Shown one piece after another: positions 55,722 through 64,000 of a stretch of 64,000 bases of DNA. Each line of letters begins with the position of its first letter. Within the stretch, counting starts at the first letter, position 1. Source of the DNA: Yersinia massiliensis (GTDB lineage: Bacteria > Pseudomonadota > Gammaproteobacteria > Enterobacterales > Enterobacteriaceae); the NCBI RefSeq assembly GCF_003048255.1, contig NZ_CP028487.1:1860001-1924000 (forward strand), given 5' to 3'. Position numbers and translations under genes: made by a program. The notes below the pieces were generated by a model that searched no databases, was not told the origin of the DNA, and saw nothing but the letters and a program-made list of their open reading frames with translations.

Positions 55722-56870
55722 GTGTCTGAAGATAGCGATCTGGAAAAAAGCGAGGAACCCACAGCCCACAAGCTGGAGAAGGCTCGCGAAAAAGGCCAGA
55801 TCCCGCGCTCGCGCGAACTGACCTCGATGCTAATGCTCGGGGCCGGTTTGGCGATCCTGTGGGTTTCAGGGGAATCCATGGCGCGACAACTGGCTGCCAT
55901 GATTGCGCAAGGCCTGCATTTTGATCACGGCGTGGTCACGAATGACAAACAGATGTTGCGGCAAATTGGCATGTTGCTGCGTCAAACGTTAATCGCACTG
56001 CTACCGATATTTGCCGGTCTGGTGATAGTGGCCATTTCGGTGCCGATGCTGTTGGGGGGCGTGCTGTTTAGCGGCGAATCAATCAAGTTTGACCTGAAAC
56101 GCATGAGTCTTATTTCAGGCTTAAAACGGATGTTTTCCAGCCAAGCGTTGGCTGAGTTACTCAAAGCGATTTTGAAGGCAACGTTGGTGGGTTGGGTAAC
56201 CGGTATTTTCCTCTGGCACAACTGGCCAGACATCATGCGATTGATGGCGGCGCCACCGGTGGCGGCATTAGGGGATGCCCTGCACCTGATTATTCTCTGC
56301 GGGTTGGTGGTGGTACTTGGCCTGACGCCGATGGTTGGCTTTGACGTGTTTTACCAAATCACCAGCAATATCAAAAAATTGCGTATGACTAAGCAAGAGA
56401 TACGTGATGAGTTTAAAGATCAAGAAGGTGACCCTCATGTGAAAGGGCGCATTCGCCAACAACAACGGGCGATGGCCCGTCGGCGCATGATGGCGGATGT
56501 TCCTAAAGCCGATGTGATTGTCACCAACCCGACGCATTACGCCGTGGCGCTGCAATATAACGAGGCAAAAATGAGTGCGCCGAAAGTGTTGGCGAAAGGG
56601 GCGGGTGCAGTGGCATTGCGTATTCGTGAGTTAGGTGCAGAAAACCGTATTCCTTTATTAGAAGCGCCACCGTTGGCGAGGGCATTATTCCGCCACAGCG
56701 AAGTTGGTCAACATATTCCCGCCACCCTTTATGCCGCGGTCGCAGAAGTGCTTGCTTGGGTCTATCAACTGAAACGTTGGAAGCGAGAAGGTGGGCTAAT
56801 CCCGAAAAAACCTGAACATCTGCCAGTGCCGGAAGCACTGGATTTTGCAACAGAGAGTGAGACTGACTAA
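55722..56870 (+). CDS. flhB: FlhB, flagellar export switch protein
   Basis: 382 aa from GTG 55722 (MSEDSDLEKSEEPTAHKLEK); an alternative GTG at 55716 adds two residues but is only three bases after the AGGA ribosome site. Four membrane helices lie at ~30-210, and the cytoplasmic domain has the autocleavage motif in VTNPTHYAVALQY (NPTH). It is part of the type III export gate and, with FliK, switches substrates from hook to filament. Its stop overlaps flhA (TAATG). Confidence 0.97.
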   Translation: MSEDSDLEKSEEPTAHKLEKAREKGQIPRSRELTSMLMLGAGLAILWVSGESMARQLAAMIAQGLHFDHGVVTNDKQMLRQIGMLLRQTLIALLPIFAGLVIVAISVPMLLGGVLFSGESIKFDLKRMSLISGLKRMFSSQALAELLKAILKATLVGWVTGIFLWHNWPDIMRLMAAPPVAALGDALHLIILCGLVVVLGLTPMVGFDVFYQITSNIKKLRMTKQEIRDEFKDQEGDPHVKGRIRQQQRAMARRRMMADVPKADVIVTNPTHYAVALQYNEAKMSAPKVLAKGAGAVALRIRELGAENRIPLLEAPPLARALFRHSEVGQHIPATLYAAVAEVLAWVYQLKRWKREGGLIPKKPEHLPVPEALDFATESETD

Positions 56871-58948
56871 TGGCAAATTTGGCCGCCCTGCTTCGTTTAC
56901 CGAGCAATTTTAAAGATACGCAGTGGCAAATCCTTGCGGGCCCGATACTGATCTTGCTGATCTTATCGATGATGGTATTGCCGCTGCCTCCCTTCGTGCT
57001 TGATTTGCTGTTTACCTTCAACATTGCGCTGTCCATCATGGTATTGCTGGTGGCGATGTTTACCCAGCGCACCCTGGATTTTGCGGCATTCCCGACCATT
57101 TTGCTGTTCTCAACCTTACTCCGTTTATCCCTGAACGTGGCCTCGACGCGTATCATTTTGATGGATGGTCATACCGGGGCTGGCGCAGCAGGGCGTGTGG
57201 TTGAGGCCTTTGGTCACTTCTTGGTTGGCGGTAATTTTGCTATCGGTATTGTCGTTTTCATCATCTTGGTCATCATCAACTTTATGGTTATCACCAAAGG
57301 GGCGGGGCGTATTGCCGAAGTGGGCGCACGCTTTGTTCTTGATGGGATGCCCGGCAAACAGATGGCAATCGATGCAGACTTAAATGCTGGGTTGATTGGT
57401 GAAGATGAAGCGAAGAAGCGCCGCTCTGATGTGACGCAAGAGGCTGATTTCTACGGTTCGATGGACGGGGCCAGTAAATTTGTGCGCGGGGATGCGATTG
57501 CGGGCTTAATGATCATGGTCATTAACGTGGTCGGTGGCCTATTGGTGGGGGTGCTTCAGCACAACATGGCCGTGGGACACGCCGCAGAAACCTATACGTT
57601 ATTGACCATCGGTGATGGTCTGGTGGCGCAAATTCCGGCGTTGGTTATCTCAACCGCCGCCGGTGTTATCGTTACTCGCGTGAGTACCGATCAGGACGTT
57701 GGCCAGCAAATGGTCACCCAGCTATTCAATAACCCACGGGTGATGGTATTAAGTGCCAGCGTATTGGGTTTACTGGGCTTAGTCCCTGGGATGCCAAACT
57801 TTGTCTTCCTGCTGTTCACCGCGGCATTGCTGGCATTAGCTTGGCGGCTGCGTGGTAATCAAGAAAAACCTGCCGCGACGGCAGACTCGCCAGTGGTACA
57901 GGATCAGCAACAAGCGACGGAAGCCACTTGGTCAGATGTTCAGTTGGAAGACCCATTGGGGATGGAAGTAGGCTATCGCCTGATCCCGATGGTGGATTTC
58001 CAGCAAAATGGCGAACTCTTGGGCCGTATCCGCAGTATTCGTAAAAAGTTTGCCCAAGAGATGGGGTATCTGCCACCGGTGGTGCATATCCGCGATAATT
58101 TAGAATTGCCGCCAGCCAGCTACCGGATATTAATGAAAGGGGTGGAAATTGGCAGTGGCGAAGCCCATCCTGGCCGTTGGCTGGCGATAAACCCAGGCAA
58201 TGCGGTAGGGACGTTACCGGGTGAGGCTACCCATGATCCCGCTTTCGGTTTGGCGGCGGTATGGATCGAAAGTGCCTTACGCGAACAAGCGCAAATTCAA
58301 GGCTTTACGGTGGTGGAAGCCAGTACAGTGGTGGCAACACACCTGAATCATTTGATTAGCCAATATGCCAGCGAATTGTTTGGCCGTCAGGAAACGCAGC
58401 AATTGCTGGATCGCGTCGCACAAGATATGCCGAAATTGACGGAAGATTTTATTCCCGGTGTCGTGACACTCACCACGTTGCACAAAGTGCTGCAAAATCT
58501 GCTGATGGAGCGAGTGTCCATTCGCGATATGCGCACCATTATTGAGACATTGGCAGAGCATGCGCCAAATCAAACAGACCCTTACGAATTAACGGCTGTG
58601 GTTCGTGTGGCCTTAGGCCGTTCTATCGCGCAGCAGTGGTTCCCTGGGACTGGCGAAATTCAGGTTATTGGCTTGGATGCGGCATTAGAGCGTTTGTTAT
58701 TACAAGCGCTGCAAGGTGGCAGCGGTTTAGAACCGGGTTTGGCTGATCGATTGCTCGAACAATCTAAACAAGCACTGCAACGCCAAGAAATGCTGGGTGC
58801 GCCGCCGGTGCTGTTGGTGAACCACGCACTGCGTGCATTATTGGCCCGTTTCCTTCGCCGTAGCCTGCCGCAAATGGTGGTGCTGTCTAATCTGGAAATT
58901 GGCGATAATCGCCAAATTCGTATGACGTCAACCATAGGAGCGGCTTAA
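56870..58948 (+). CDS. flhA: FlhA, flagellar export gate
   Basis: This 692-aa protein has eight membrane helices in the first ~310 residues (ILLILSMMVLPLPPFVLDLL first), then the large cytoplasmic domain that binds chaperone-substrate complexes and forms the nonameric ring. The conserved loop with RIAEVGARFVLDGMPGKQMA is present (FHIPEP domain). It starts within the flhB stop and its own stop overlaps flhE (TAATG), so flhBAE is one translationally coupled unit. Confidence 0.98.
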   Translation: MANLAALLRLPSNFKDTQWQILAGPILILLILSMMVLPLPPFVLDLLFTFNIALSIMVLLVAMFTQRTLDFAAFPTILLFSTLLRLSLNVASTRIILMDGHTGAGAAGRVVEAFGHFLVGGNFAIGIVVFIILVIINFMVITKGAGRIAEVGARFVLDGMPGKQMAIDADLNAGLIGEDEAKKRRSDVTQEADFYGSMDGASKFVRGDAIAGLMIMVINVVGGLLVGVLQHNMAVGHAAETYTLLTIGDGLVAQIPALVISTAAGVIVTRVSTDQDVGQQMVTQLFNNPRVMVLSASVLGLLGLVPGMPNFVFLLFTAALLALAWRLRGNQEKPAATADSPVVQDQQQATEATWSDVQLEDPLGMEVGYRLIPMVDFQQNGELLGRIRSIRKKFAQEMGYLPPVVHIRDNLELPPASYRILMKGVEIGSGEAHPGRWLAINPGNAVGTLPGEATHDPAFGLAAVWIESALREQAQIQGFTVVEASTVVATHLNHLISQYASELFGRQETQQLLDRVAQDMPKLTEDFIPGVVTLTTLHKVLQNLLMERVSIRDMRTIIETLAEHAPNQTDPYELTAVVRVALGRSIAQQWFPGTGEIQVIGLDAALERLLLQALQGGSGLEPGLADRLLEQSKQALQRQEMLGAPPVLLVNHALRALLARFLRRSLPQMVVLSNLEIGDNRQIRMTSTIGAA

Positions 58949-59370
58949 TGCTAATTCGCCTCTCGCGCATTATCGTCGGCGGAGTATTGACGGTTTGCTT
59001 ATTACCCCTCAATGCCGCGGCTTCAGGAACATGGGTGGCAGATGATATCGGTGTCACACAAAGTTCGCGCGGTGTGGCGACCTCGGCTAAACCGCTACAC
59101 TCACCCGTGGCGCTGGCTCAAGAGAATGCGCGTATCGTCTCGGTGGGCTGGCGCTACCAATTGATGTCAGCAGCGCCAGATGGCTTGCAGGTTAAATTAT
59201 GCACCCCAACCCGTTGTATGCCACTAGAGGGGGGGAGTGGGCAAAGCCGAGGGCTTGCCGGTGAACCCGCGGCGACGCAACTGACTTTTGTCTACTTTAT
59301 CGCGGGCAAAGGTCGGGTTAACCCGCCGCTGCAAGTGATCAGTAATCAAGTATTGGTTAATTATCGATAA
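58948..59370 (+). CDS. flhE: FlhE, flagellar periplasmic protein
   Basis: 140 aa with a signal peptide (IVGGVLTVCLLPLNAAASG). The mature beta-rich domain contains GTWVADDIGVTQSSRG, a cysteine pair in LCTPTRCMPLEGG and the C-terminal FVYFIAGKGRVNPPLQV. FlhE is a periplasmic protein that limits proton leakage through the flagellar export gate. It overlaps flhA by one base. The end of the gene overlaps a small minus-strand gene by about 10 bases. Confidence 0.94.
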   Translation: MLIRLSRIIVGGVLTVCLLPLNAAASGTWVADDIGVTQSSRGVATSAKPLHSPVALAQENARIVSVGWRYQLMSAAPDGLQVKLCTPTRCMPLEGGSGQSRGLAGEPAATQLTFVYFIAGKGRVNPPLQVISNQVLVNYR

Positions 59371-59519
59371 AACCATAATGGGTGAAAACAAGTCATACAA
59401 TAGTTGTAGGGATAATGATCCCATCCCATTTCAGCGGCTCGTACGGTCTGCGTCATGGACAGTGCCAGTGCGCCACCGACCAATAATCCCCACAACAGAG
59501 TCATTCTTCGGTTTTTCAT
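59361..59519 (-). CDS. Small secreted protein, 52 aa
   Basis: MKNRRMTLLWGLLVGGALAL followed by SMTQTVRAAE is a standard signal peptide with a predicted cut after VRA. The mature part is only ~25 residues (EMGWDHYPYNYCMTCFHPLW plus three), aromatic and with a CMTC cysteine pair that could bind metal or haem. A ribosome site (GGAGAAAACCGAG) precedes the ATG at 59519. It is convergent with flhE and overlaps its end slightly. I do not recognise the family. Confidence 0.6.
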   Translation of the reverse strand: MKNRRMTLLWGLLVGGALALSMTQTVRAAEMGWDHYPYNYCMTCFHPLWFYR

Positions 59520-59749
59520 CTCGGTTTTCTCCGTCTGGATACTGAGCACAGTTGCTCAGTCACAGCATCGTAACGCGCTGTCCATCAAGAGAAAAAACTC
59601 ATTTTTGAGACGAGGGGGAGTTAACGTGATAAAGGCGTGTAGCGAAAGAGGCGGTTTAGCCGACACAGAGACTGATCCCGCGATGCGGCAATCAATCTCT
59701 GCGAGCAATAAATCTATTTTATAAATCAAAATTTTACGGCAGGGACACA

Positions 59750-60193
59750 TTAAACGCCGATTTTACGACCCAGTAGACTGGCGCCTTTCGCTTGGCCATC
59801 AGGGCCATACAATGACTGGCCGTGACGCGTATTAAGCACAGCTAACGCCTGCGTATTATGTTCAATGTGTTGTTGTAGCAATAACCCGTTGTGCAGATTG
59901 CTGTACTGTAGACCTTCCGCTAACTGCAACATACGCTGCCATTTTGCTGCCAGCGCGGGATGGCGATGGTAGGGCGCATGTGCCTTAACGTCAGCTTCAG
60001 CGGTGAGACGGGTTTTATCCAGATAAGCGAGTGTGGCTAAGATTGAACTTTTTTGTTCGGTCACCCCTTGCAGCACGATACCCTGAATCCGACCGGCGCA
60101 CAGTAATTGTTGCTCTTGCGCGACAACAGTCGTCAGTGATTCTAGCAGTTCTAATTGCTGGTCTAGGTTTACCTGTAATCTTTCCACCACCAC
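59750..60193 (-). CDS. flgN: FlgN, export chaperone for FlgK/FlgL
   Basis: A 147-aa helical chaperone. The coiled-coil start (MVVERLQVNLDQQLELLESL) and the C-terminal SLYGPDGQAKGASLLGRKIG are typical of FlgN. It binds hook-filament junction proteins FlgK and FlgL and delivers them to the export gate. It is last of the flgAMN unit on the minus strand, 33 bases after flgM. Confidence 0.93.
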   Translation of the reverse strand: MVVERLQVNLDQQLELLESLTTVVAQEQQLLCAGRIQGIVLQGVTEQKSSILATLAYLDKTRLTAEADVKAHAPYHRHPALAAKWQRMLQLAEGLQYSNLHNGLLLQQHIEHNTQALAVLNTRHGQSLYGPDGQAKGASLLGRKIGV

Positions 60194-60226
60194 GTATCCT
60201 TTTACGATTAAGACGGTTTTTGACGA

Positions 60227-60526
60227 CTAACTATTCTTAAGGTCATCGGCGACATTTTTCAGCAGAGCATCAGCAATTTTACCGGTATCCATGGTCAATT
60301 GGCCGGTGCGGATGGCCTCTTTCAATGTTTCTACACGTTCAACATTGATATCCTGACCCGCCGGTTGCATCAGTTTTGCCTGCGCATCACTCAATTTAAC
60401 CTCTGTACCACTCACTGCTGTTTTTGTCTGGGCAGAAGGCTTACGCGTTTGCTGCGCAATGTCACTGATTTCCCGTGCTTGCACTTTAGTTGCCGGTGAT
60501 AGCGGTTGAGTGCGTTCAATACTCAT
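60227..60526 (-). CDS. flgM: FlgM, anti-sigma-28 factor
   Basis: 99 aa, largely disordered at the N-terminus ([20 protein letters not shown]) with a helical C-terminal half that binds FliA ([20 protein letters not shown], then [20 protein letters not shown]). It holds sigma-28 inactive until it is exported after hook completion. It has its own sigma-28 promoter 170 bases upstream. Confidence 0.96.
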   Translation of the reverse strand: MSIERTQPLSPATKVQAREISDIAQQTRKPSAQTKTAVSGTEVKLSDAQAKLMQPAGQDINVERVETLKEAIRTGQLTMDTGKIADALLKNVADDLKNS

Positions 60527-60862
60527 TTTATGTTGCTCCCTTTCGAGCGGGATTGGCGTTTATTGGCCCGCGAAACTTTTATTTCTCATCCATTATTTTC
60601 AGCCATTATCTTTCAGCGAAAAATAGCGGGATTATCACGGTTTACGGTGCCTGTAATAGGGTCTGGCATAGCCGTAAATAGCTGCATACTAGGGTTATCG
60701 GCAAAGGTTAAAAAAACTTTAATCACGATAACTAAACAGGTTCACATAGAGCGTCGTCAACGTGCGGTTAACCTCAGCAAGTTTACCTGAGTCAATGATT
60801 CAGGTGACTATACGCGGCAAAAACAACGCCGCAAACAAGGCTACGAGTTTTAATTCGAACCG
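60527..60862. other. 336-bp gap between flgM and flgA
   Basis: No gene. It holds the sigma-28 promoter of flgM (60695-60721). The rest is AT-rich leader sequence; no terminator for flgA is clear. Confidence 0.6.
60695..60721 (-). promoter_or_regulatory. Sigma-28 promoter of flgMN
   Basis: On the minus strand TAAAGTTT (60714-60721), 11-base spacer, GCCGATAA (60695-60702): perfect in both boxes and spacing. It predicts a ~160-base leader before flgM and makes flgM a class 3 as well as class 2 gene. Confidence 0.95.
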
Positions 60863-61543
60863 TCATAACATAATACGAATAGTGCCATCCTCGCCCACCA
60901 CGCCACTCACGATCTGGCCTGATGGCATGCGCACGCGAACATTATCTTTAATGGCCGCATTATTCATCGCCTTACCATTGCTGTTAACGTTGAAGCCATC
61001 GCCTTGCGCAAGCACCTGCACGTCTTGTCCTGATTTGATGATCCATAAACGGCGCAGCATATTACGGGTGATGGGTTGCCCCGCATTAACATGGCGCAAG
61101 CTCACCGCGCCTTGTGCAAACTGCGGCTCCAGCAAGGCACCGGGTGGCAAGGTATCTAATCGGCCTTGTTTCATCTCAATATCTTGCGGGGTAATTTTTG
61201 CCCCCGCCGCCAATGGACGGCTCGCCACCGCATAGCGCCCACTGACTTGCACTTGTGTTTGGATAAAGCGCCTCACGCCATCGCAACGGACCGACAGACT
61301 GATATTGCCCCATGGGCGAGCATTGGTCGGCAACGTGATGTCAGGCATTTCACACTGTGGCCATTGGCTCTGCGGCGTTTTGATGATGACTTTCACCTGG
61401 CTATCTTTGTCAGGGTATTGTTGCTGGAAGAACTGATTGACCTGCACAGATAGGTCAGCCGCCATCGCGATGTGTGCGAATGCCGGACTCACCAGCAGTA
61501 GCCCCCACATGAATGTTTTGGCGTACTTACTTGTTATCACCAT
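60863..61543 (-). CDS. flgA: FlgA, P-ring assembly chaperone
   Basis: About 226 aa from the ATG at 61543, chosen because GGGGAAGAAAGTG precedes it; an earlier ATG at 61567 lacks a good site. A signal peptide (FMWGLLLVSPAFAHIAMAAD) directs it to the periplasm. The SAF domain (~95-225) has GAKITPQDIEMKQGRLDTLP and PITRNMLRRLWIIKSGQDVQ. It assists FlgI in P-ring formation. It is divergent from flgB. Confidence 0.95.
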   Translation of the reverse strand: MVITSKYAKTFMWGLLLVSPAFAHIAMAADLSVQVNQFFQQQYPDKDSQVKVIIKTPQSQWPQCEMPDITLPTNARPWGNISLSVRCDGVRRFIQTQVQVSGRYAVASRPLAAGAKITPQDIEMKQGRLDTLPPGALLEPQFAQGAVSLRHVNAGQPITRNMLRRLWIIKSGQDVQVLAQGDGFNVNSNGKAMNNAAIKDNVRVRMPSGQIVSGVVGEDGTIRIML

Positions 61544-61651
61544 CACTTTCTTCCCCGCCATTGCCATCGAGTCAAATCACGCTCTGCTTTTTTCCACGCA
61601 ATCGTTCTTTTGATCGCTAGTGTACCCGTACCTTCATCAGGTTAAGGGGAT

Positions 61652-61659
61652 AAATAGCG
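61652..61659 (+). promoter_or_regulatory. FlhDC half-site between flgA and flgB
   Basis: AAATAGCG fits the FlhDC half-site and lies between the divergent class 2 genes flgA and flgB. A full paired site cannot be defined by eye. Confidence 0.35.
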
Positions 61660-61744
61660 ACGCATTTTGCTCTTATTCTGGCGATAGGCTTCTCTGTACG
61701 GCGTTTATGCTGTCGACTCCAAATTTTAACCTTGCGGGGGGACT

Positions 61745-62158
61745 ATGCTCGACAAACTGGACGGTGCTCTACGTTTTCAACAAGAGGCGCTGAACTTGCG
61801 CGCTCAACGGCAGGAGATCCTGTCGTCCAACATTGCGAACGCGGATACACCCGGCTTTCAGGCACGTGATATCGATTTCTCCAGCCAACTGAAAAAGGTG
61901 ATGGAGCAAGGACGTGTTAGCGGAACAGGGGTGTCGCTCAGTTTAACGTCAGCCCGTCATATCCCAGCAAGTACGGTCCAACCGCCCGACTTGGATCTGC
62001 TATTCCGTGTGCCGGATCAACCATCAATGGATGGCAACACCGTCGATATGGACCGCGAACGTACTAATTTTGCCGATAACAGCCTGAAATATCAGACTGA
62101 TTTGACTGTCATTAGCAGCCAAATCAAAGGGATGTTGTCAGTGTTACAACAAGGATAA
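61745..62158 (+). CDS. flgB: FlgB, proximal rod protein
   Basis: 137 aa. The N-terminal rod/hook motif is [20 protein letters not shown] and the C-terminal heptad helix is [20 protein letters not shown]. FlgB is the first rod subunit above the export apparatus. It heads flgBCDE on the plus strand, divergent from flgA. FlgC follows after 5 bases. Confidence 0.97.
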   Translation: MLDKLDGALRFQQEALNLRAQRQEILSSNIANADTPGFQARDIDFSSQLKKVMEQGRVSGTGVSLSLTSARHIPASTVQPPDLDLLFRVPDQPSMDGNTVDMDRERTNFADNSLKYQTDLTVISSQIKGMLSVLQQG

Positions 62159-62163
62159 GACGG

Positions 62164-62568
62164 ATGTCTTTACTGAATATTTTTGATATTGCCGGTTCAG
62201 CATTATCCGCGCAATCGCAACGATTGAACGTTAGCGCTAGCAACATGGCAAACGCCGACAGCGTGACTGGCCCAGATGGTCAGCCTTACCGCGCTAAGCA
62301 AGTGGTGTTTCAGGTCGCCGCGCAACCGGGGCAAGAAACCGGTGGTGTGCGTGTGGCGCAAGTCATCGATGACCCCGCACCGGATCGTTTGGTGTTTCAA
62401 CCCGGTAACCCATTGGCCGATGCCAAGGGGTATGTGCGTATGCCAAACGTGGATGTGACGGGCGAGATGGTCAACACCATTTCCGCTTCTCGCAGCTATC
62501 AGGCCAACGTTGAAGTCCTGAATACCACCAAATCTCTGATGCTAAAGACGCTGACACTGGGTCAATAA
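62164..62568 (+). CDS. flgC: FlgC, proximal rod protein
   Basis: 134 aa, a rod subunit with [20 protein letters not shown] and the C-terminal rod motif [20 protein letters not shown]. It assembles on FlgB. It is five bases after flgB, with the start codon in AAGACGGATG. Confidence 0.97.
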   Translation: MSLLNIFDIAGSALSAQSQRLNVSASNMANADSVTGPDGQPYRAKQVVFQVAAQPGQETGGVRVAQVIDDPAPDRLVFQPGNPLADAKGYVRMPNVDVTGEMVNTISASRSYQANVEVLNTTKSLMLKTLTLGQ

Positions 62569-62583
62569 CAGGAGCCCACATAG

Positions 62584-63276
62584 ATGGCCATTACCAATTC
62601 TTTGACCGATAGCGATTACGGTGTGAACAGTGCCAACGGTGCTAATGCCAACTCGCCGAGTGGCAGCACCAGTCAGGATCTGCAAAACAGTTTCCTTACG
62701 CTGTTGGTGGCACAGTTAAAAAATCAGGACCCGACCAACCCAATGCAAAACAACGAGTTGACGACGCAGCTTGCGCAGATCAACACCGTCAGTGGCATTG
62801 AAAAGTTGAATACCACTCTGGGCTCTATTTCCGGCCAAATTGACAATAGTCAGTCCTTGCAGGCCAGCAGCCTGATTGGTCATGGCGTCATGATCCCTGG
62901 CAACACCATTTTAACGGGGAGTAAAGATGACGTGGTGACCACGACGCCATTTGGTGTCGAGCTGGATCGTGCGGCCGACAAAGTGACGGCGACCATCAGC
63001 GACAAAAATGGTCAGGTGGTTCGTACCATCGAGATCGGCAAGCTAACAGCGGGTGTCCATGCCTTTACTTGGGATGGCTCATTGGATGCCGGTGGTAATG
63101 CACCCGATGGTGCCTACACCGTGGCGATTACCGCCAGCAATGGGAATGAATCACTGGTGACGACACCCCTGAGTTATGCCGTGGTCAATGGCGTCACTCG
63201 TGGTAGTGACGGTGCCAAGTTAGACCTCGGTATGGCAGGCACCATCACCATGGATAAAGTCCGGCAGATTCTGTAA
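62584..63276 (+). CDS. flgD: FlgD, hook cap protein
   Basis: 230 aa. The N-terminal FlgD motif (FLTLLVAQLKNQDPTNPMQN) and the C-terminal FlgD Tudor-like and Ig-like domains (HAFTWDGSLDAGGNAPDGAY) are complete. It forms the temporary cap that lets hook subunits polymerise, and is replaced by FlgK. It lies 15 bases after flgC. Confidence 0.97.
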   Translation: MAITNSLTDSDYGVNSANGANANSPSGSTSQDLQNSFLTLLVAQLKNQDPTNPMQNNELTTQLAQINTVSGIEKLNTTLGSISGQIDNSQSLQASSLIGHGVMIPGNTILTGSKDDVVTTTPFGVELDRAADKVTATISDKNGQVVRTIEIGKLTAGVHAFTWDGSLDAGGNAPDGAYTVAITASNGNESLVTTPLSYAVVNGVTRGSDGAKLDLGMAGTITMDKVRQIL

Positions 63277-63423
63277 GTCAGTGATTCATCTTTAGTAGCA
63301 GTATAACCAACACGATGGTGAGACAAGGATTTGTACCGACTTACCCTCAATTTTAAAAGCAGCATTTGATATGTCATCAATGCTCAAGGTCTTTAACGGA
63401 CCCCAAATCTAACGGAGAAGAAA

Positions 63424-64000
63424 ATGGGCTTTTCTCAAGCAGTCAGCGGTTTGAACGCAGCATCCAGTAACTTGGATGTGATCGGTAACAATATCGCCAA
63501 CTCGGCAACGGCAGGTTTTAAAGCCGGCTCAGTTTCTTTTGCCGATATGTTTGCCGGTTCTCAGACGGGGATGGGCGTAAAAGTGGCGGGGATCACCCAA
63601 GACTTTAACGACGGTACTGCCACTACCACTAACCGTCGTTTGGATTTGGCCATCAGCCAAAACGGTTTCTTCCGGATGCAAGACAGCAGCGGTGGTGTGT
63701 TCTTTGCGCGTAACGGCCAGTTCAAGCTGGATGCAAATCGCAACATCATCAACATGCAAGGTCTGAGCCTGACGGGCTACCCAGCCACCGGTACACCGCC
63801 AACGATCCAACAGGGGGCGAACCCGATTCCGCTGTCTATCCCGCAGGACATGATCCCAGCGAAAGCGACGACTTCCGGTAATATGGTGGCGAACTTGACG
63901 TCAACCCACGATATTGTGCCAACCACGCCAGCATTTGATCCCGATAAGCCGGATACCTATAGCTTTGTGAACAACATGACCACCTACGATACCTTGGGTA
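63424..64000 (+). CDS. flgE: FlgE, hook protein (3' end outside window)
   Basis: About 192 residues are visible, starting MGFSQAVSGLNAASSNLDVI with the rod/hook N-terminal motif NNIANSATAGFKAGSVSFAD. The frame is open to the window end, where the D1/D2 domains of the hook subunit would continue. The ribosome site ACGGAGAAGAAA is good. The 147-bp gap from flgD has no terminator, so flgE is co-transcribed. Confidence 0.96.
   Translation, partial: MGFSQAVSGLNAASSNLDVIGNNIANSATAGFKAGSVSFADMFAGSQTGMGVKVAGITQDFNDGTATTTNRRLDLAISQNGFFRMQDSSGGVFFARNGQFKLDANRNIINMQGLSLTGYPATGTPPTIQQGANPIPLSIPQDMIPAKATTSGNMVANLTSTHDIVPTTPAFDPDKPDTYSFVNNMTTYDTLG

Overview
The window is chromosomal DNA of an enterobacterium, almost certainly a Yersinia species outside pestis. 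The evidence is a Yersinia-type phytase (AppA), a Vat-type streptogramin acetyltransferase like that known from Y. enterocolitica, an mgtC-mgtB pair, and uspC-flhDC-mot-che-flh-flg in one contiguous block. The species cannot be fixed from the sequence alone.

Bases 1-20000 form an accessory mosaic. It holds a LysR regulator with a second HTH domain cut by the window edge, an LRAT-domain protein, YaiL, an RluA-type pseudouridine synthase, two GNAT acetyltransferases, a DinB protein, a compact ABM-ACT-ArsR operon, the Vat-like acetyltransferase, the divergent norR/norVW nitric oxide detoxification locus, an Lrp/LysE pair, an MFS/LysR pair, an unknown 186-aa protein and a secreted YnfC-like protein. 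Gene remnants (DUF1971 after norW, DUF1543 before the tRNA) and a family of short hairpin-forming repeats containing tgccaga/ctcttcgctc-like words are scattered between these genes. A tRNA-Asn gene at 20055-20130 closes this region. Its 3' end faces the mosaic, as expected for an island attachment site.

Bases 20200-35000 are more conserved core: mtfA, a 30-aa membrane peptide, phytase, a small protein, Kdo hydroxylase, an Lrp regulator, ylaC, a quinone oxidoreductase, lacZ-lacI with an E. coli-like lac operator but no lacY, a cold-shock protein, dsrB and a chemoreceptor ending in the NWETF adaptation peptide. From 35000 to 41000 lie the magnesium genes mgtC and mgtB, behind a PhoP-box-like promoter and a highly structured leader containing short ORFs, then curA and uspC.

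From 41000 to the right edge the window is the flagellar/chemotaxis regulon. The flhDC master regulator has a long upstream region with a perfect CRP palindrome and an RcsAB-like box. Then come motAB-cheAW, whose sigma-28 promoter lies inside flhC, a roughly 900-bp repeat-rich insertion, and two chemoreceptors with cheRBYZ behind a sigma-28 promoter, ended by a 15-bp-stem terminator. These are followed by flhBAE, a small secreted protein on the opposite strand, flgAMN on the minus strand with a near-perfect sigma-28 promoter for flgM, and flgBCDE on the plus strand (flgE cut by the window end). FlhDC switches on the flh/flg class 2 genes. FlgM holds sigma-28 until the hook-basal body is complete, and the four sigma-28 promoters visible here then drive motors, chemoreceptors and chemotaxis proteins.
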